A stretch of DNA of 64,000 bases from Palsa-295 sp963785585 (GCA_963785585.1 CAWAVW010000004.1:2046001-2110000), one strand, 5' to 3'; shown: positions 35,527 through 44,333, counted from the stretch's first letter. Translations and numbers: made by a program. Notes: generated from the sequence alone by a model not told the origin.

Positions 35527-36603
35527 ATGAACGCTCCTACTCCTAATCCCAGCATCACTCCGCGGGAAATCCTGACGTCGTGGGGAAGGATTCTTGCGGG
35601 TCGCGTCCCCCTGCTCTCCATAGAAATCACTCGAGAATGTCCGCTTTCCTGCCCTGGATGCTATGCGTACGGCGATTCGCATCTGGGCGGCGAAGTCACG
35701 TTGAAGCAACTGAACGACAAGCGCGGCGACGACCTGGTGAAGGGCGTCGTCGATCTGGTGAAGAAGCACAAGCCAATCCATGTGTCGCTCGTGGGCGGTG
35801 AACCGCTGGTGAGGCACCGCGAACTGAGCAAAATCCTGCCGATTTTGAGCGACATGGGCGTGTTTACGCTGGTGGTGACTAGCGCCGTGATTCCCATTCC
35901 CGAAGACTGGATGAAAATTCCGCGGATGCGCGTGGCCGTGTCTGTGGACGGTTTGCCGGAAGACCATGACGTTCGCCGCAAACCGGCGACGTACGAACGC
36001 ATCCTGAAGAATATCGCCGGACGCGAAGTGAACATTCACTGGACGATTACGCGTCCGATGCTCACTCGGCCTGGCTATCTGGAGGAATACGTCTCGTACT
36101 GGAACGCGCGGCCCGAAATGAATCGCCTGTGGCTCAGTTTGTACACGCCGCAGATCGGTGAAGATTCGCCGGAAAAGCTCACGCCGGAAAACCGGCTGCA
36201 GCTGGCGCGCGAGTTGCCGGCGCTGGCGAAGAAGTATCCGAAGCTGTTGATCAATCAGGGGATTGCGGATGCGTTTGTGGATCCGCCGAAGAATCCGGAC
36301 GATTGCCTGTTCTCGAAGATGTCGGCGAACTACTCGGCGGATTTCAAGAGCCGCGTGGAGCCGTGCGTTTTCGGCGGGAATCCGGACTGCTCGCAGTGCG
36401 GCTGCGCGATCAGCAGCGGATTGCATTGGATTCGCGAGCAGAAAGCAATTGGCCCGCTGAAGGTGGGGCATTTCGTGAAGGGATCGATCGGAATTGGACT
36501 GGCTGTAAATCAGTTCCGCGAAAATGCGTTTCATCCGTCGCGATGGACGGGCGAAATTGCAAAACCAGCAGCCGGCAAAGATTTAGTGCAGATCCAGCCT
36601 TGA
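35527..36603 (+). CDS. Radical SAM protein with C-terminal Cys cluster
   Basis: 358 residues. The radical SAM iron-sulfur motif is Cys38-x3-Cys42-x2-Cys45 in ITRECPLSCPGCYAYG. The following VSLVGGEPLVR, VSVDGLPEDHD and NIHWTITRPM motifs fit the TIM-barrel core. Near the C-terminus PCVFGGNPDCSQCGC adds four cysteines, which suggests a second metal site of a SPASM-like kind. No peptide precursor or pathway partner is adjacent, so the substrate is unknown. A strong terminator follows. Confidence 0.87.
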   Translation: MNAPTPNPSITPREILTSWGRILAGRVPLLSIEITRECPLSCPGCYAYGDSHLGGEVTLKQLNDKRGDDLVKGVVDLVKKHKPIHVSLVGGEPLVRHRELSKILPILSDMGVFTLVVTSAVIPIPEDWMKIPRMRVAVSVDGLPEDHDVRRKPATYERILKNIAGREVNIHWTITRPMLTRPGYLEEYVSYWNARPEMNRLWLSLYTPQIGEDSPEKLTPENRLQLARELPALAKKYPKLLINQGIADAFVDPPKNPDDCLFSKMSANYSADFKSRVEPCVFGGNPDCSQCGCAISSGLHWIREQKAIGPLKVGHFVKGSIGIGLAVNQFRENAFHPSRWTGEIAKPAAGKDLVQIQP

Positions 36604-36609
36604 TATGGG

Positions 36610-36639
36610 GGCTCCGCGCCCGCGGAGCCTTCTTTTTTT
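36610..36639 (+). terminator. Rho-independent terminator after the radical SAM gene
   Basis: GGCTCCGC (36610-36617) and GCGGAGCC (36622-36629) form an 8-bp stem with a 4-nt loop, followed by TTCTTTTTTT. It starts 7 bp after the stop codon. Confidence 0.92.
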
Positions 36640-37192
36640 CCAGATGAAAACCAGGTGAATGCGCAGTTCTAATCGCAACTTTAGTTGCGATTAGAAATTG
36701 TTTTGGCGTTTGTTTTCTGTGGTTTACGTTGAATTCTAATATTGGGAATGCAATTTCTGCGGGAAATACGGATAGAGAATGGCGGGATGTACGGATGCGT
36801 GCCGCGTAGTCCAAGTCAAAGGATATGAACAGAGAGGACGCGGAGGAGAGGCCCAGACCGGCCACGGAAACAGGGGAAACGAACGCGCATTTGTGTCGAG
36901 TGGAAATGAGGTTGAGGGATTGCTTTGTGTAAGTTACGGGGTTTTCTGGTCGCGGAGTATGCCGATTCGAAATTGTGAAAACAGCGGAGGGGGTACGCGG
37001 ATTTGCGTAGGGTGCGGTTGAGCGCAAGGATGGTTTGGATGGGAGGATAGGCCTGAGTTGGTGGGCGGCGGCCATGTTGGTTTGTTGTATAGAGTCGAGA
37101 TGATTTCAGACTGATGTTAACAGATACATAACGTATTGTAAAGAGAATAATGGTGATTGTTGGGGCTGGGTGCGGGCGAACGCGGAGCTCCA

Positions 37193-37246
37193 GCGGCTGA
37201 AGCCGCGAGCCTGACGGCGGGGTGATGTCGCGGCTAAAGCCGCGAC
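37193..37246. repeat. Pair of GCGGCT/AGCCGC hairpins
   Basis: GCGGCT-GA-AGCCGC occupies 37193-37206. GTCGCGGCT (37227-37235) and AGCCGCGAC (37238-37246) form a perfect 9-bp stem with a 2-nt loop. Both share the GCGGCTxAAGCCGC core and look like one short extragenic palindrome family, distinct from the ACAGACGC element nearby. Confidence 0.55.
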
Positions 37247-37300
37247 CCGCAAGGCGGATTGTCGGAGAGTGCGTCGGCGGTGGGAGTTTGGGTGGATGTG

Positions 37301-37364
37301 TACATGGCTCAACCTGAACCCCATTGGAAATGGGGTTCACACAGACGCGAGCGTCTGTGCCACG
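37301..37364 (+). repeat. Two-hairpin dispersed repeat, copy 1
   Basis: First stem GAACCCCATT (37316-37325) / AATGGGGTTC (37329-37338); second stem ACAGACGC (37341-37348) / GCGTCTGT (37351-37358). Relative to other copies the outer pairs are A-T in place of C-G, changed on both arms. It lies between the radical SAM gene and marR. Confidence 0.85.
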
Positions 37365-37540
37365 GCGGGTGGCGGGCGTGAAGCCTGTTTTTACAAAGGC
37401 AGAGGCAAGGGCTGCCCGAACCGGTGAGGCTGGTTCGGCCGCTACAAAGGCAAAGGCGAGGGCGACGGAAAAATCGGCGGTGGCGTTGCGCTGGATTCGG
37501 GAGGATCGAAGTCAAAGGCAAAGGCGAAGGAGAGGGCGAG

Positions 37541-37999
37541 TCAGGATTGGGGCGGCATGGGCAGGGAATGGAGATCATGGGCGAAGCGGCGCATCAGGCG
37601 GGCCAGGGACTGGAGGTCGCGTTTCGACCACTTGGCGAAGGCTTTTTTGGCGAGGCGGTCGCGGGCGGCGTCCAGGGCGCTCGTCAATTTCTTGCCGCCG
37701 GGGGCGATCGTGAGTTCGCGGACACGGCTGTCGATTTTGGAGGGGCGACGCTGGATAAGCCTGAGTTTGCTGAGTTTGGCGGTTTGGCGGCTTACGGTGG
37801 TGTAGTCGCGGCCGACGATGTCGGCGAGATCGACGACTCCGATGGGGCCTTTGCGCTCGATCACGACGAGCAATGGGAACAGAGCACGGTCGAGCGAGAC
37901 GCCGGCTTCGGCGAGCAGGGCGATGTCGCGCTGCGGACGGTTCATGAAGCCGACCAGATCGAGAAGCGTGTTGTGAAGTTGCCGGACTTCCCTGCTCAT
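37541..37999 (-). CDS. MarR-family transcriptional regulator
   Basis: 152 residues with the winged-helix plan of MarR dimers: SLDRALFPLLVVIERKG, GVVDLADIVGRDYTTVSRQ as the helix-turn-helix, and the wing RRPSKIDSRVRELTIAP. MarR proteins usually repress an adjacent operon and release DNA when they bind a phenolic or oxidised ligand. It is divergent from an oxidoreductase gene across 219 bp that contains two inverted repeats. Regulation of both genes by this protein is inferred from this layout. Confidence 0.9.
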   Translation of the reverse strand: MSREVRQLHNTLLDLVGFMNRPQRDIALLAEAGVSLDRALFPLLVVIERKGPIGVVDLADIVGRDYTTVSRQTAKLSKLRLIQRRPSKIDSRVRELTIAPGGKKLTSALDAARDRLAKKAFAKWSKRDLQSLARLMRRFAHDLHSLPMPPQS

Positions 38000-38030
38000 T
38001 TTGCGTCTCCGTTTGCCGTAACGAGTTGTA

Positions 38031-38045
38031 GCCTGATGATCAGGC
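38031..38045. promoter_or_regulatory. Inverted repeat upstream of marR
   Basis: GCCTGAT and ATCAGGC surround a central G. The site is about 30 bp upstream of the marR start and could be an autoregulatory operator. Its sequence differs from the site near the oxidoreductase promoter. Confidence 0.4.
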
Positions 38046-38160
38046 GCTGAGAATCAGCACTCGCGCGAGCACGTCAAAATCCAGGACGAAGGATGCCGGG
38101 TAGACGAGGGCCCCGAGCAGCCGGTACATCGGCGGGATCGGGATCCGTTGCGCTCGGGCC

Positions 38161-38199
38161 TTGACAGCGGTGCGTGCGATATGTGTATTATACACATAT
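38161..38199 (+). promoter_or_regulatory. Oxidoreductase promoter overlapped by a 21-bp operator-like palindrome
   Basis: TTGACA (38161-38166) and TATTAT (38186-38191) are spaced 19 nt. The -10 box lies inside ATATGTGTA (38179-38187) / TACACATAT (38191-38199), a perfect 9-bp inverted repeat around TTA. A dimeric repressor bound here would block the promoter, and the divergent MarR protein is the obvious candidate. Confidence 0.65.
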
Positions 38200-38218
38200 A
38201 TTGGAGGAGGACAAGAAA

Positions 38219-39178
38219 ATGAAAGCAGCGATCGTGGTGGAGGCGGGCAAGACGCCTGTGTATGGGGATTTTCGCGAGCCGATTCCGGCGGAGGGTGAAG
38301 TGCTGATCCACGTGCGCGCGGCGGCGCTGAGCCATCTGACGAAAGGGCGCGCCGCCGGAACGCACTACAGCTCGGATGGTAAGGTGCCGTTCGTCGTCGG
38401 CATTGACGGAGTGGGGCGGCTGGAGAATGGCAAGCGCGTGTATTTCGTGCGACCGGACGCGCCGTGGGGAGCGATGAGTGAGCGGACGGTGGTGCGGCCG
38501 GAGCAGTGCGTTCCCGTGCCGGACGATCTGGACGATGTGACGGCGGCGGCGATTGCGAATCCAGGGATGTCGGTGTGGGCTGCGTTTCGCGAGCGCGCGA
38601 AGCTGGTGGCCGGAGAAAACGTGTTGATCAATGGCGCGACGGGTTCGGCGGGGCGGCTGGCGGTGCAAGTGGCGAAATATATGGGCGCGAAAAAAGTGGT
38701 GGCGACGGGACGCAATGCGGAGTCGTTGAAAGGCGTGAGGGAGTTGGGCGCGGACGTGACGATTCCGCTGGGTGACAATGGCGATGCGCTGGAGGACGCG
38801 CTGAAGGAACAGTTTGGCGGCGATGGAATCGATGTGGTGCTGGATTATTTATGGGGCCCGAGCGCGGAACGGATTCTGATTGCGGGGGCGAAGGCGGGAA
38901 AAGAGGCGGTGCCGATCCGTTACGTGGAGGTGGGCGCGTTGAGCGCGGCGAATATTACGCTGCCGGGGGCGGCACTGCGTTCGTCGGCGATTCAGATGAT
39001 GGGCAGCGGGATTGGCAGCGTGCCGATCGAGGGGCTGCTGAATTGCATCGAGGAATTTCTGAAGGCGGTGGTTCCGGCCGGATTTCAGGTGGCGACGAAG
39101 ACGGCTCCGCTGGCGGATGTGGGGAAGCTTTGGGCGGCGGATACGGGGAGTCCGAGGTTGGTGTTTTTGGTGGGGTGA
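38219..39178 (+). CDS. Zinc-independent quinone oxidoreductase-like dehydrogenase (MDR superfamily)
   Basis: 319 residues from the ATG at 38219, with GGAGGAGG at 38203-38210. An N-terminal GroES-like domain is followed by a Rossmann domain with the NADPH loop LINGATGSAGRLAVQVA and ATGRNAES. The zinc ligands of alcohol dehydrogenases are absent, as in quinone oxidoreductases. It should use NADPH to reduce a quinone or enone; substrate unknown. The operator-like palindrome over its -10 box and the divergent MarR gene suggest induction by an electrophile or phenolic compound. Confidence 0.88.
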   Translation: MKAAIVVEAGKTPVYGDFREPIPAEGEVLIHVRAAALSHLTKGRAAGTHYSSDGKVPFVVGIDGVGRLENGKRVYFVRPDAPWGAMSERTVVRPEQCVPVPDDLDDVTAAAIANPGMSVWAAFRERAKLVAGENVLINGATGSAGRLAVQVAKYMGAKKVVATGRNAESLKGVRELGADVTIPLGDNGDALEDALKEQFGGDGIDVVLDYLWGPSAERILIAGAKAGKEAVPIRYVEVGALSAANITLPGAALRSSAIQMMGSGIGSVPIEGLLNCIEEFLKAVVPAGFQVATKTAPLADVGKLWAADTGSPRLVFLVG

Positions 39179-39343
39179 AGGAGCCGCGAGCTCGAATCAG
39201 TGCGTATCGACGAGGTCAAGTACCGTCGAGCGTAAAGGTCTCCCACGAGGACGCCGGCGGATCAGGGCGGGACTCGAAATCCAAAACAGCACAATCGGTG
39301 TCTAATTAGAAGGACAGATTAGCCGGCAGATTTTGGAGGTCGA

Positions 39344-40603
39344 ATGTCAGCCGCTTCGAGAAGGCACGGCATGCGTCTAGTCTATTGCGGTGCGGCGCTG
39401 TGGGCGGGCATGGCGATCTCGCCTCTCACTAAACTCGCTGCCCCTCGAGACTCAAAGATTCCCGCACCTTTAAGCAATGAATCAGCCGTAAACCACGGCA
39501 CGATCAATATTGTGCTAGCGAATCGGAATGGAATGGTTGTTCTTACGGATAGTATGGCTACGTCAGGTGACAATCAGTTACCGAATCCTTCGCAAAAACT
39601 ATTTAAGCTTGATGATAAGACCGTTTGTGCGATCGCCGGGTTCCTCTCCGGCCCTGCTCCTGCCGAGGACGTGTTGACGGAAACAGCTGCGATTATCCGG
39701 GGATTTAGCCGACAACTCGCGACGGAACAAGTGCGAAGTATTGAGGCCAAGCTGCGGGATCTTGCGTTCATCTTTGAGGTTCGGCTTACAAGCCTCGCGG
39801 ATCTACGCCAGGCGAGCGGAGACACCGATAGAGTCAAAGATTATGCACTCGATCTCACGATCGCTGGCTACGATACAGACGGATTGCCCAAAATAGGCAA
39901 GCTTTCCTTGCGAGCTTCATTGGTTAATGGCAGGTTTGATTCTTCGACACAAACGCTTGACATGAAAATCGTAAGGGATGAACTCGAACATCAGACTGCG
40001 GGCATACCAGCTTTGGCGGAAGAGCTGATTGCACATCCTGATCTTCAACCGGAAAACCCGGCATTGATCGCCTACGCAGCATCAATGAGAAACGATCGGG
40101 GAAATTCGCTTTCGATCTCTCAAATGACCGACGTCGCGAAAGATCTCGCGCTTCAAACACACAACGCGGACCCGCGGGTGGGCGGCCCAAATCAAATCGC
40201 CATTCTGAGCGAGGGGCGTGTCCTCAGCGTCGAGCAGCCGGATTTTCCAGATAATGCGTCGAGAGTCAAAGGTTTCGGGCTTTTGAAACATGTTGGTTTT
40301 TCAGGTGAAGACGCGTTCCATCGAGAGGGCGAAGTTGTCTGTGTTGAATGTAAATTTGAGAAAATGCATTTCGCGCTTGATGAGAGTTATATGGTGGCGT
40401 CGAGCTTCAATGACTTGGTTCTTACGTACGATGGCGGCCCAATGTATTTTGATAAATCGAATTCCGTAAAAGATTGCGTTCTAGTCCTTGGGCCGCACGC
40501 GCACATCCCCAGCCTTAAAGTGCATGATCTTGTCGTCGATTTCCCTTGGGCTAGAGTCGTCCGAAATTCATCCGGGTATGGTGGTAGTTCCACCAATCAA
40601 TAG
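39344..40603 (+). CDS. Exported proteasome-beta-like Ntn hydrolase
   Basis: 419 residues. An N-terminal hydrophobic stretch after basic residues (RLVYCGAALWAGMAI) looks like a signal peptide. If Thr53 in HGTINIVLANRNG is taken as Thr1, Asp69 is position 17 (LTDSMATSG) and Lys85 is position 33 (SQKLFKL), the catalytic Thr1-Asp17-Lys33 of proteasome beta subunits. Further matches are CAIAGF, LTIAGYDTDGLPKIG and DPRVGGPNQIAILSEG. The fold thus spans about 53-305; the last ~115 residues are an unknown extension. A 20S or HslV-type subunit would be cytoplasmic, so export is unusual. The gene is visibly more A+T rich than its neighbours, which hints at transfer. Function untested; protease or amidase is possible. 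Confidence 0.72.
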   Translation: MSAASRRHGMRLVYCGAALWAGMAISPLTKLAAPRDSKIPAPLSNESAVNHGTINIVLANRNGMVVLTDSMATSGDNQLPNPSQKLFKLDDKTVCAIAGFLSGPAPAEDVLTETAAIIRGFSRQLATEQVRSIEAKLRDLAFIFEVRLTSLADLRQASGDTDRVKDYALDLTIAGYDTDGLPKIGKLSLRASLVNGRFDSSTQTLDMKIVRDELEHQTAGIPALAEELIAHPDLQPENPALIAYAASMRNDRGNSLSISQMTDVAKDLALQTHNADPRVGGPNQIAILSEGRVLSVEQPDFPDNASRVKGFGLLKHVGFSGEDAFHREGEVVCVECKFEKMHFALDESYMVASSFNDLVLTYDGGPMYFDKSNSVKDCVLVLGPHAHIPSLKVHDLVVDFPWARVVRNSSGYGGSSTNQ

Positions 40604-40721
40604 CCGGCGTTGGCGAATAAAAAAAAGAAAGTGCTCATCGCCACCGGCAAGCTGTACGCCTTGAGGCGAGTCACCGCCCTCGCTCAGCGCCCCCCAACCG
40701 AGATAGATTGCCCCTCAGGAT

Positions 40722-41081
40722 ATGCGGGAGGAACTGTGCGCGCAATTCGTGCACACGCGGATTAGTGTGCGCGACGGGCGAATGTCGATGAAACTTGGGG
40801 GCGGATCGATGATACGGCTGGCGGTTGTGGTTTGCGTTGATGTGGCGGGACTGTGCGAGGGGGGTGGAAGGGCGAGGGCGGAGGGCGCGAGGGTGGATGG
40901 GGGCCTGATTCATTACACTTTGAATGTGGCGACGGGAGACGCTGTAAATGATGGCAATGTTGCGGGTGTGCGGAATCCGGCGGTGATATTGCTGCATGGG
41001 TTTGCGGAGACGTCGCGGATGTGGAATCCGATACTGCCGGCGCTGGGGCGAAGTTCACGGGCGCGTTTGGGGGCGTGGTGA
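40722..41081 (+). pseudogene. Truncated alpha/beta-hydrolase remnant
   Basis: The end of this frame reads NPAVILLHGFAETSRMWNPI, the first strand and oxyanion loop (HGF) of alpha/beta hydrolases. It is preceded by a hydrophobic stretch at about 40809 (MIRLAVVVCVDVAGL) resembling a signal peptide. The frame ends shortly afterwards, before any nucleophile elbow, and the following DNA is repeat-rich non-coding sequence. About three quarters of a normal hydrolase is therefore missing. The remnant was probably cut by a rearrangement at the repeats. The true 5' limit is uncertain. Confidence 0.6.
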
Positions 41082-41145
41082 GAGCGGGGTCGGGCGGACG
41101 CGGAGGTTGAACGAGTGAGCGTCGGTGTCGAGAATGACGACAGAG

Positions 41146-41182
41146 GCACCCACCCTTTGCAGAAACAGCAAAGGATGGGGCA
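41146..41182. repeat. Single long hairpin with CCCTTTGC/GCAAAGG arms
   Basis: The left arm GCACCCACCCTTTGC and right arm GCAAAGGATGGGGC are complementary apart from a few bases, around a 6-nt loop. It has no T-run and lies between the hydrolase remnant and the tRNA gene. It is seen once here; whether it belongs to a genome-wide family needs the full genome. Confidence 0.5.
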
Positions 41183-41242
41183 CCCGAAAGTTCAAAGTCA
41201 AAGGCGATGGTGCGCGGAGTGGGCTGAGCGGGAGTGAGTGCT

Positions 41243-41305
41243 TACATGGCTCAACCTGCGTCCCATTGGAAATGAGACGCACACAGACGCGAGCGTCTGT
41301 GCGAC
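41243..41305 (+). repeat. Two-hairpin dispersed repeat, copy 2
   Basis: First stem GCGTCCCATT / AATGAGACGC with one C-A mismatch (G-U on the opposite strand); second stem ACAGACGC / GCGTCTGT intact. The change interrupts the MAQPAxHWK reading frame with a stop, so the element is not a conserved small gene. Confidence 0.85.
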
Positions 41306-41433
41306 GGCGCACGGCAAGGATGGCCTACTCGACCATTCGATGGGGGCGCTGCTGGAGTTTTTGTGAGGGGCCGAGAAGCGTTGAAGTCTTTGGGAAGGTG
41401 TCGTAATCTATTCGGGCTGCATTTCCCTCCGGC

Positions 41434-41510
<77 letters not shown>

Positions 41511-41580
41511 TTTTTTCAAAAATCGAAACATATTGAACGAAGAAGTGTGCCTGGACGGCGTGGAGCTGATGAGGTTTTAG

Positions 41581-42420
41581 ATGGCTCAACGTGCGTCCCA
41601 TTGGAAATGGGGTGCGCACAGACGCGAGCGTCTGTGCCACGGCTGTGCCACGGCGTCTGTGCCACGTGGGCGGGGGCGAGGCACCGGAGTCTACCAACGG
41701 CACGCCGCCCGCGTTCGCGGGCGTGCGCGCGCAGACGTGGGCGTCTACGCTACGAAAGGCTGCGAGGGGGAGTGGGCGATCGAATCGTGCACAAGGCAAT
41801 CGTCGTACGGGGCGAGCGGTGGGGCGACGAAGAGGCGCTTGGGGAGGGATTCGGAGTGAAGTTTTACATGGCTGAACCTGCGCCCCATTGGAAATGGGGC
41901 GCACACAGACGCGAGCGTCTGTGCCACGGCTGTGCCACGTGGGCGGGGACGAGGCAAGGCACTCTAAGAACGGCACGCCGCCCGCGTTCGCGGGCGTGCG
42001 CGCGCAGACGTGGGCGTCTACGCTACGAAAGGCAGCGAGTGCGCGTGGGCGATCGAATCGTGCACAAGGCAATCGTTGTACGGGCGGCGGTGGGGATTCG
42101 GAGGGAGGCGTCGCGTACGCGGGGTGGGCGACTCGGTTGCGGACGGGAGCGAGTGGAGGCTGTGGTCTTATGCATGAATGATGGCTTACATGGCTCAACC
42201 TGCGCCCCATTGGAAATGGGGCGCACACGGACGCGAGCGTCTGTGCCACGGCGTCTGTGCCATGTGGGCGGCGGCGAGGCACCGGACTCTGGGAACGGCA
42301 CGCCGCCCGCGTTCGCGGGCGTGCGCGCGCAGACGTGGGCGTCTACGCTACGAAAGGCAGCGAGGGGGCGTGGGCGACCGAATCGTGCACAAGGCAATCG
42401 TCGTACGGGGCGGCGGACGA
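41581..42420 (+). repeat. Tandem array of three ~300-bp units, each starting with the two-hairpin repeat (copies 3-5)
   Basis: Units begin near 41581, 41865 and 42187. Each starts with the two-hairpin element, then GTGCCACG variants, then a second conserved block (41699-41814, 41971-42090, 42297-42414). That block contains CCCGCG-TT-CGCGGG and AGACG-TGGG-CGTCT hairpins and the string GTGGGCGATCGAATCGTGCA with small changes. Units 1 and 2 end in different linkers. The array fills most of the 1.1-kb gap between tRNA-Arg and the phosphate transporter, and no gene is supported in it. Stem 1 differs between units (GCGTCCC, GCGCCCC) with matching partners. Confidence 0.85.
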
Positions 42421-42644
42421 AATTGGGGCGAAAATGTTGCGGCTTGGGGCGGTTCCCTTCCCGATGTAATTGTTCACGCGGTTGTCATGTGGCTGTAACG
42501 TGGGGCCGATAGTTTTGGGCGCAACGAAGATCCCTGCGCCCCGAGGCGTGTGCCTATCGCGGGTGCTCGAACGCGTTCCGTGGCTGCGAAAAGGCGAGAT
42601 GCGCGGCGGACGTGCGGACGAAAGACTTCGTCATGAGGTGACGA

Positions 42645-44276
42645 ATGGCTGCAGCAACACCAGCGCTGGAAAAGAAAACGGCGGAGATGGAACCGAAAGG
42701 CTCGGTGCTCGATAAGAAGATGTCGGCGGGGCCGGGTCGCATCGGCATGGTGATTGCCGGGGCGGCGATGGTGATTGGGCTGATTTATGCGGGCGGGCAC
42801 CTGCTGTCGGATTTGGCGACGGTGCATCCGACGAGCTACCTGCCGTTTCTGCTGCTGGGCGTGGCGCTGCTGACGGCGCTGGGATTCGAGTTCGTGAACG
42901 GATTTCACGATACGGCGAACGCGGTGGCGACGGTGATTTACACGCATACGCTCGAGCCGCACGTGGCGGTGGTCTGGTCGGGCGTGTGGAATTTCATCGG
43001 GGTGCTGGTATCGACGGGCGCGGTGGCGTTTGGAATCGTGTCGTTGCTGCCGGTGGAATTGATTCTGCAGGTGGGCGGGCGCGCGGGATTTGCGATGGTG
43101 TTCGCGCTGCTGGTGGCGGCGATCATCTGGAACATCGGGACATGGTATTTCGGATTGCCGGCATCGAGCTCGCACACGCTGATCGGGTCGATTATCGGAG
43201 TGGGACTCGCGAACCAGTTCATGTCCACGAGGACGGGGACGAGCGGCGTCGATTGGGGGCAGGCGACGAACATTGGGAAGTCGCTGGTGCTGTCTCCGAT
43301 TGTGGGATTTGTGTGCGCGGGGCTGCTGCTGATTTTGATGAAGTGGGTGATACCGAATAAGGAGTTGTACAAGGCGCCGGTGGGGACGGAGCCGCCGCCG
43401 TTTTGGATTCGGGGGCTGCTGGTGCTGACGTGCACGGGCGTGAGTTTCTTTCACGGATCGAACGACGGGCAGAAAGGCATGGGCTTGATCATGCTGATCC
43501 TGATCGGGACGGTGCCGACGGCGTACGCGGTGAACCATGCGGTGACGTACCAGCAGACGCAGGATTTTGTGGCGGTATCGACGCAGACGGCGGGAGTGCT
43601 GGACCATTACGTGGACAAGACGGCGGTGATTGGAGATGCGCGCGAGGAAGTGACGGATTACATCCGGACGAAACAGTTTACGCCGAACACGATGCTGGCG
43701 TTGCGGGAAGAAGTGAACGGGATCGGCACGGAAATGGCGCAATACCGGCAATTGAAGGACGTACCGCAGGATAAGGTGCGCAACTTCCGCAACGACATGT
43801 ACGTGGTGGCGGAAGCGTTGCGGCTGATGCAAAAGACGAAGAAACCGGAGTTTTCGACGGCGGACGCGGCGGTGATCGCCAATTACAAGAAGCACATCGA
43901 CAACGCGACGAAGTTTATCCCCACTTGGGTGAAGGTGGCCGTAGCGATCGCGCTGGGCATGGGGACGATGATCGGATGGAAGCGGATTGTGGTGACGGTG
44001 GGCGAAAAGATCGGCAAGGACCACCTGACGTACGCGCAGGGCGCAGCGGCGGAAATTACGGCGATGGCGACGATCGGCGCGGCGGACTGGTTCGGGTTAC
44101 CGGTGAGTACGACGCACGTCTTATCTTCGGGCGTGGCGGGGACGATGGCGGCGAATCATTCGGGATTGCAGATGTCCACGGTGAGGAATTTGCTGCTGGC
44201 GTGGGTGCTGACGCTGCCGGTTTCGATTTGCCTGGCGGGGTCGCTGTTCTGGCTATTTAGCCGCATCGGCAAGTAA
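42645..44276 (+). CDS. PiT-family inorganic phosphate transporter
   Basis: 543 residues in the inner membrane. The two family signatures are present: FVNGFHDTANAVATVIYTHT near the N-terminus, GVSFFHGSNDGQKGMGLIML and the later GAADWFGLPVSTTHVLSSGV. Between the halves there is a ~140-residue charged region (about 300-440), longer than in E. coli PitA. It should take up phosphate, or metal-phosphate, with protons or sodium. GAGGTGA precedes the ATG. The gene stands alone between the repeat array and a strong terminator; no PhoU-like partner is visible. Confidence 0.92.
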   Translation: MAAATPALEKKTAEMEPKGSVLDKKMSAGPGRIGMVIAGAAMVIGLIYAGGHLLSDLATVHPTSYLPFLLLGVALLTALGFEFVNGFHDTANAVATVIYTHTLEPHVAVVWSGVWNFIGVLVSTGAVAFGIVSLLPVELILQVGGRAGFAMVFALLVAAIIWNIGTWYFGLPASSSHTLIGSIIGVGLANQFMSTRTGTSGVDWGQATNIGKSLVLSPIVGFVCAGLLLILMKWVIPNKELYKAPVGTEPPPFWIRGLLVLTCTGVSFFHGSNDGQKGMGLIMLILIGTVPTAYAVNHAVTYQQTQDFVAVSTQTAGVLDHYVDKTAVIGDAREEVTDYIRTKQFTPNTMLALREEVNGIGTEMAQYRQLKDVPQDKVRNFRNDMYVVAEALRLMQKTKKPEFSTADAAVIANYKKHIDNATKFIPTWVKVAVAIALGMGTMIGWKRIVVTVGEKIGKDHLTYAQGAAAEITAMATIGAADWFGLPVSTTHVLSSGVAGTMAANHSGLQMSTVRNLLLAWVLTLPVSICLAGSLFWLFSRIGK

Positions 44277-44294
44277 CAATTCAATTCACGGATG

Positions 44295-44333
44295 AAACGC
44301 CGGAAGGGCTGCGGTCCCTTCCGGCGTTTTTTT
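44295..44333 (+). terminator. Rho-independent terminator after the phosphate transporter gene
   Basis: CGCCGGAAGGG and CCCTTCCGGCG form a perfect 11-bp stem with a 7-nt loop and end in seven T. A flanking AAA extends the stem into the T-run. Confidence 0.95.

Larger units (their letters stand above)
36640..37540. other. Intergenic region of about 900 bp carrying only hairpin repeats
   Basis: No convincing gene is present. The left part (36640-37140) is more A+T rich than its surroundings and shows no clear signals. The right part holds two AGCCGC-type hairpins and one copy of the two-hairpin dispersed repeat, listed separately. Confidence 0.55.

Noticed and set aside
41581..42420. CRISPR array
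   Set aside because: Units are ~300 bp with internal hairpins, no uniform short spacers and no cas genes.
41581..42512. Small proteins beginning MAQPAPHWKWGAHRRERLC in several repeat copies
   Set aside because: The frame is interrupted by a stop in the 41243 copy and continues differently in each unit, while base pairing of the stems is what is kept. The element is better explained as structured non-coding DNA.
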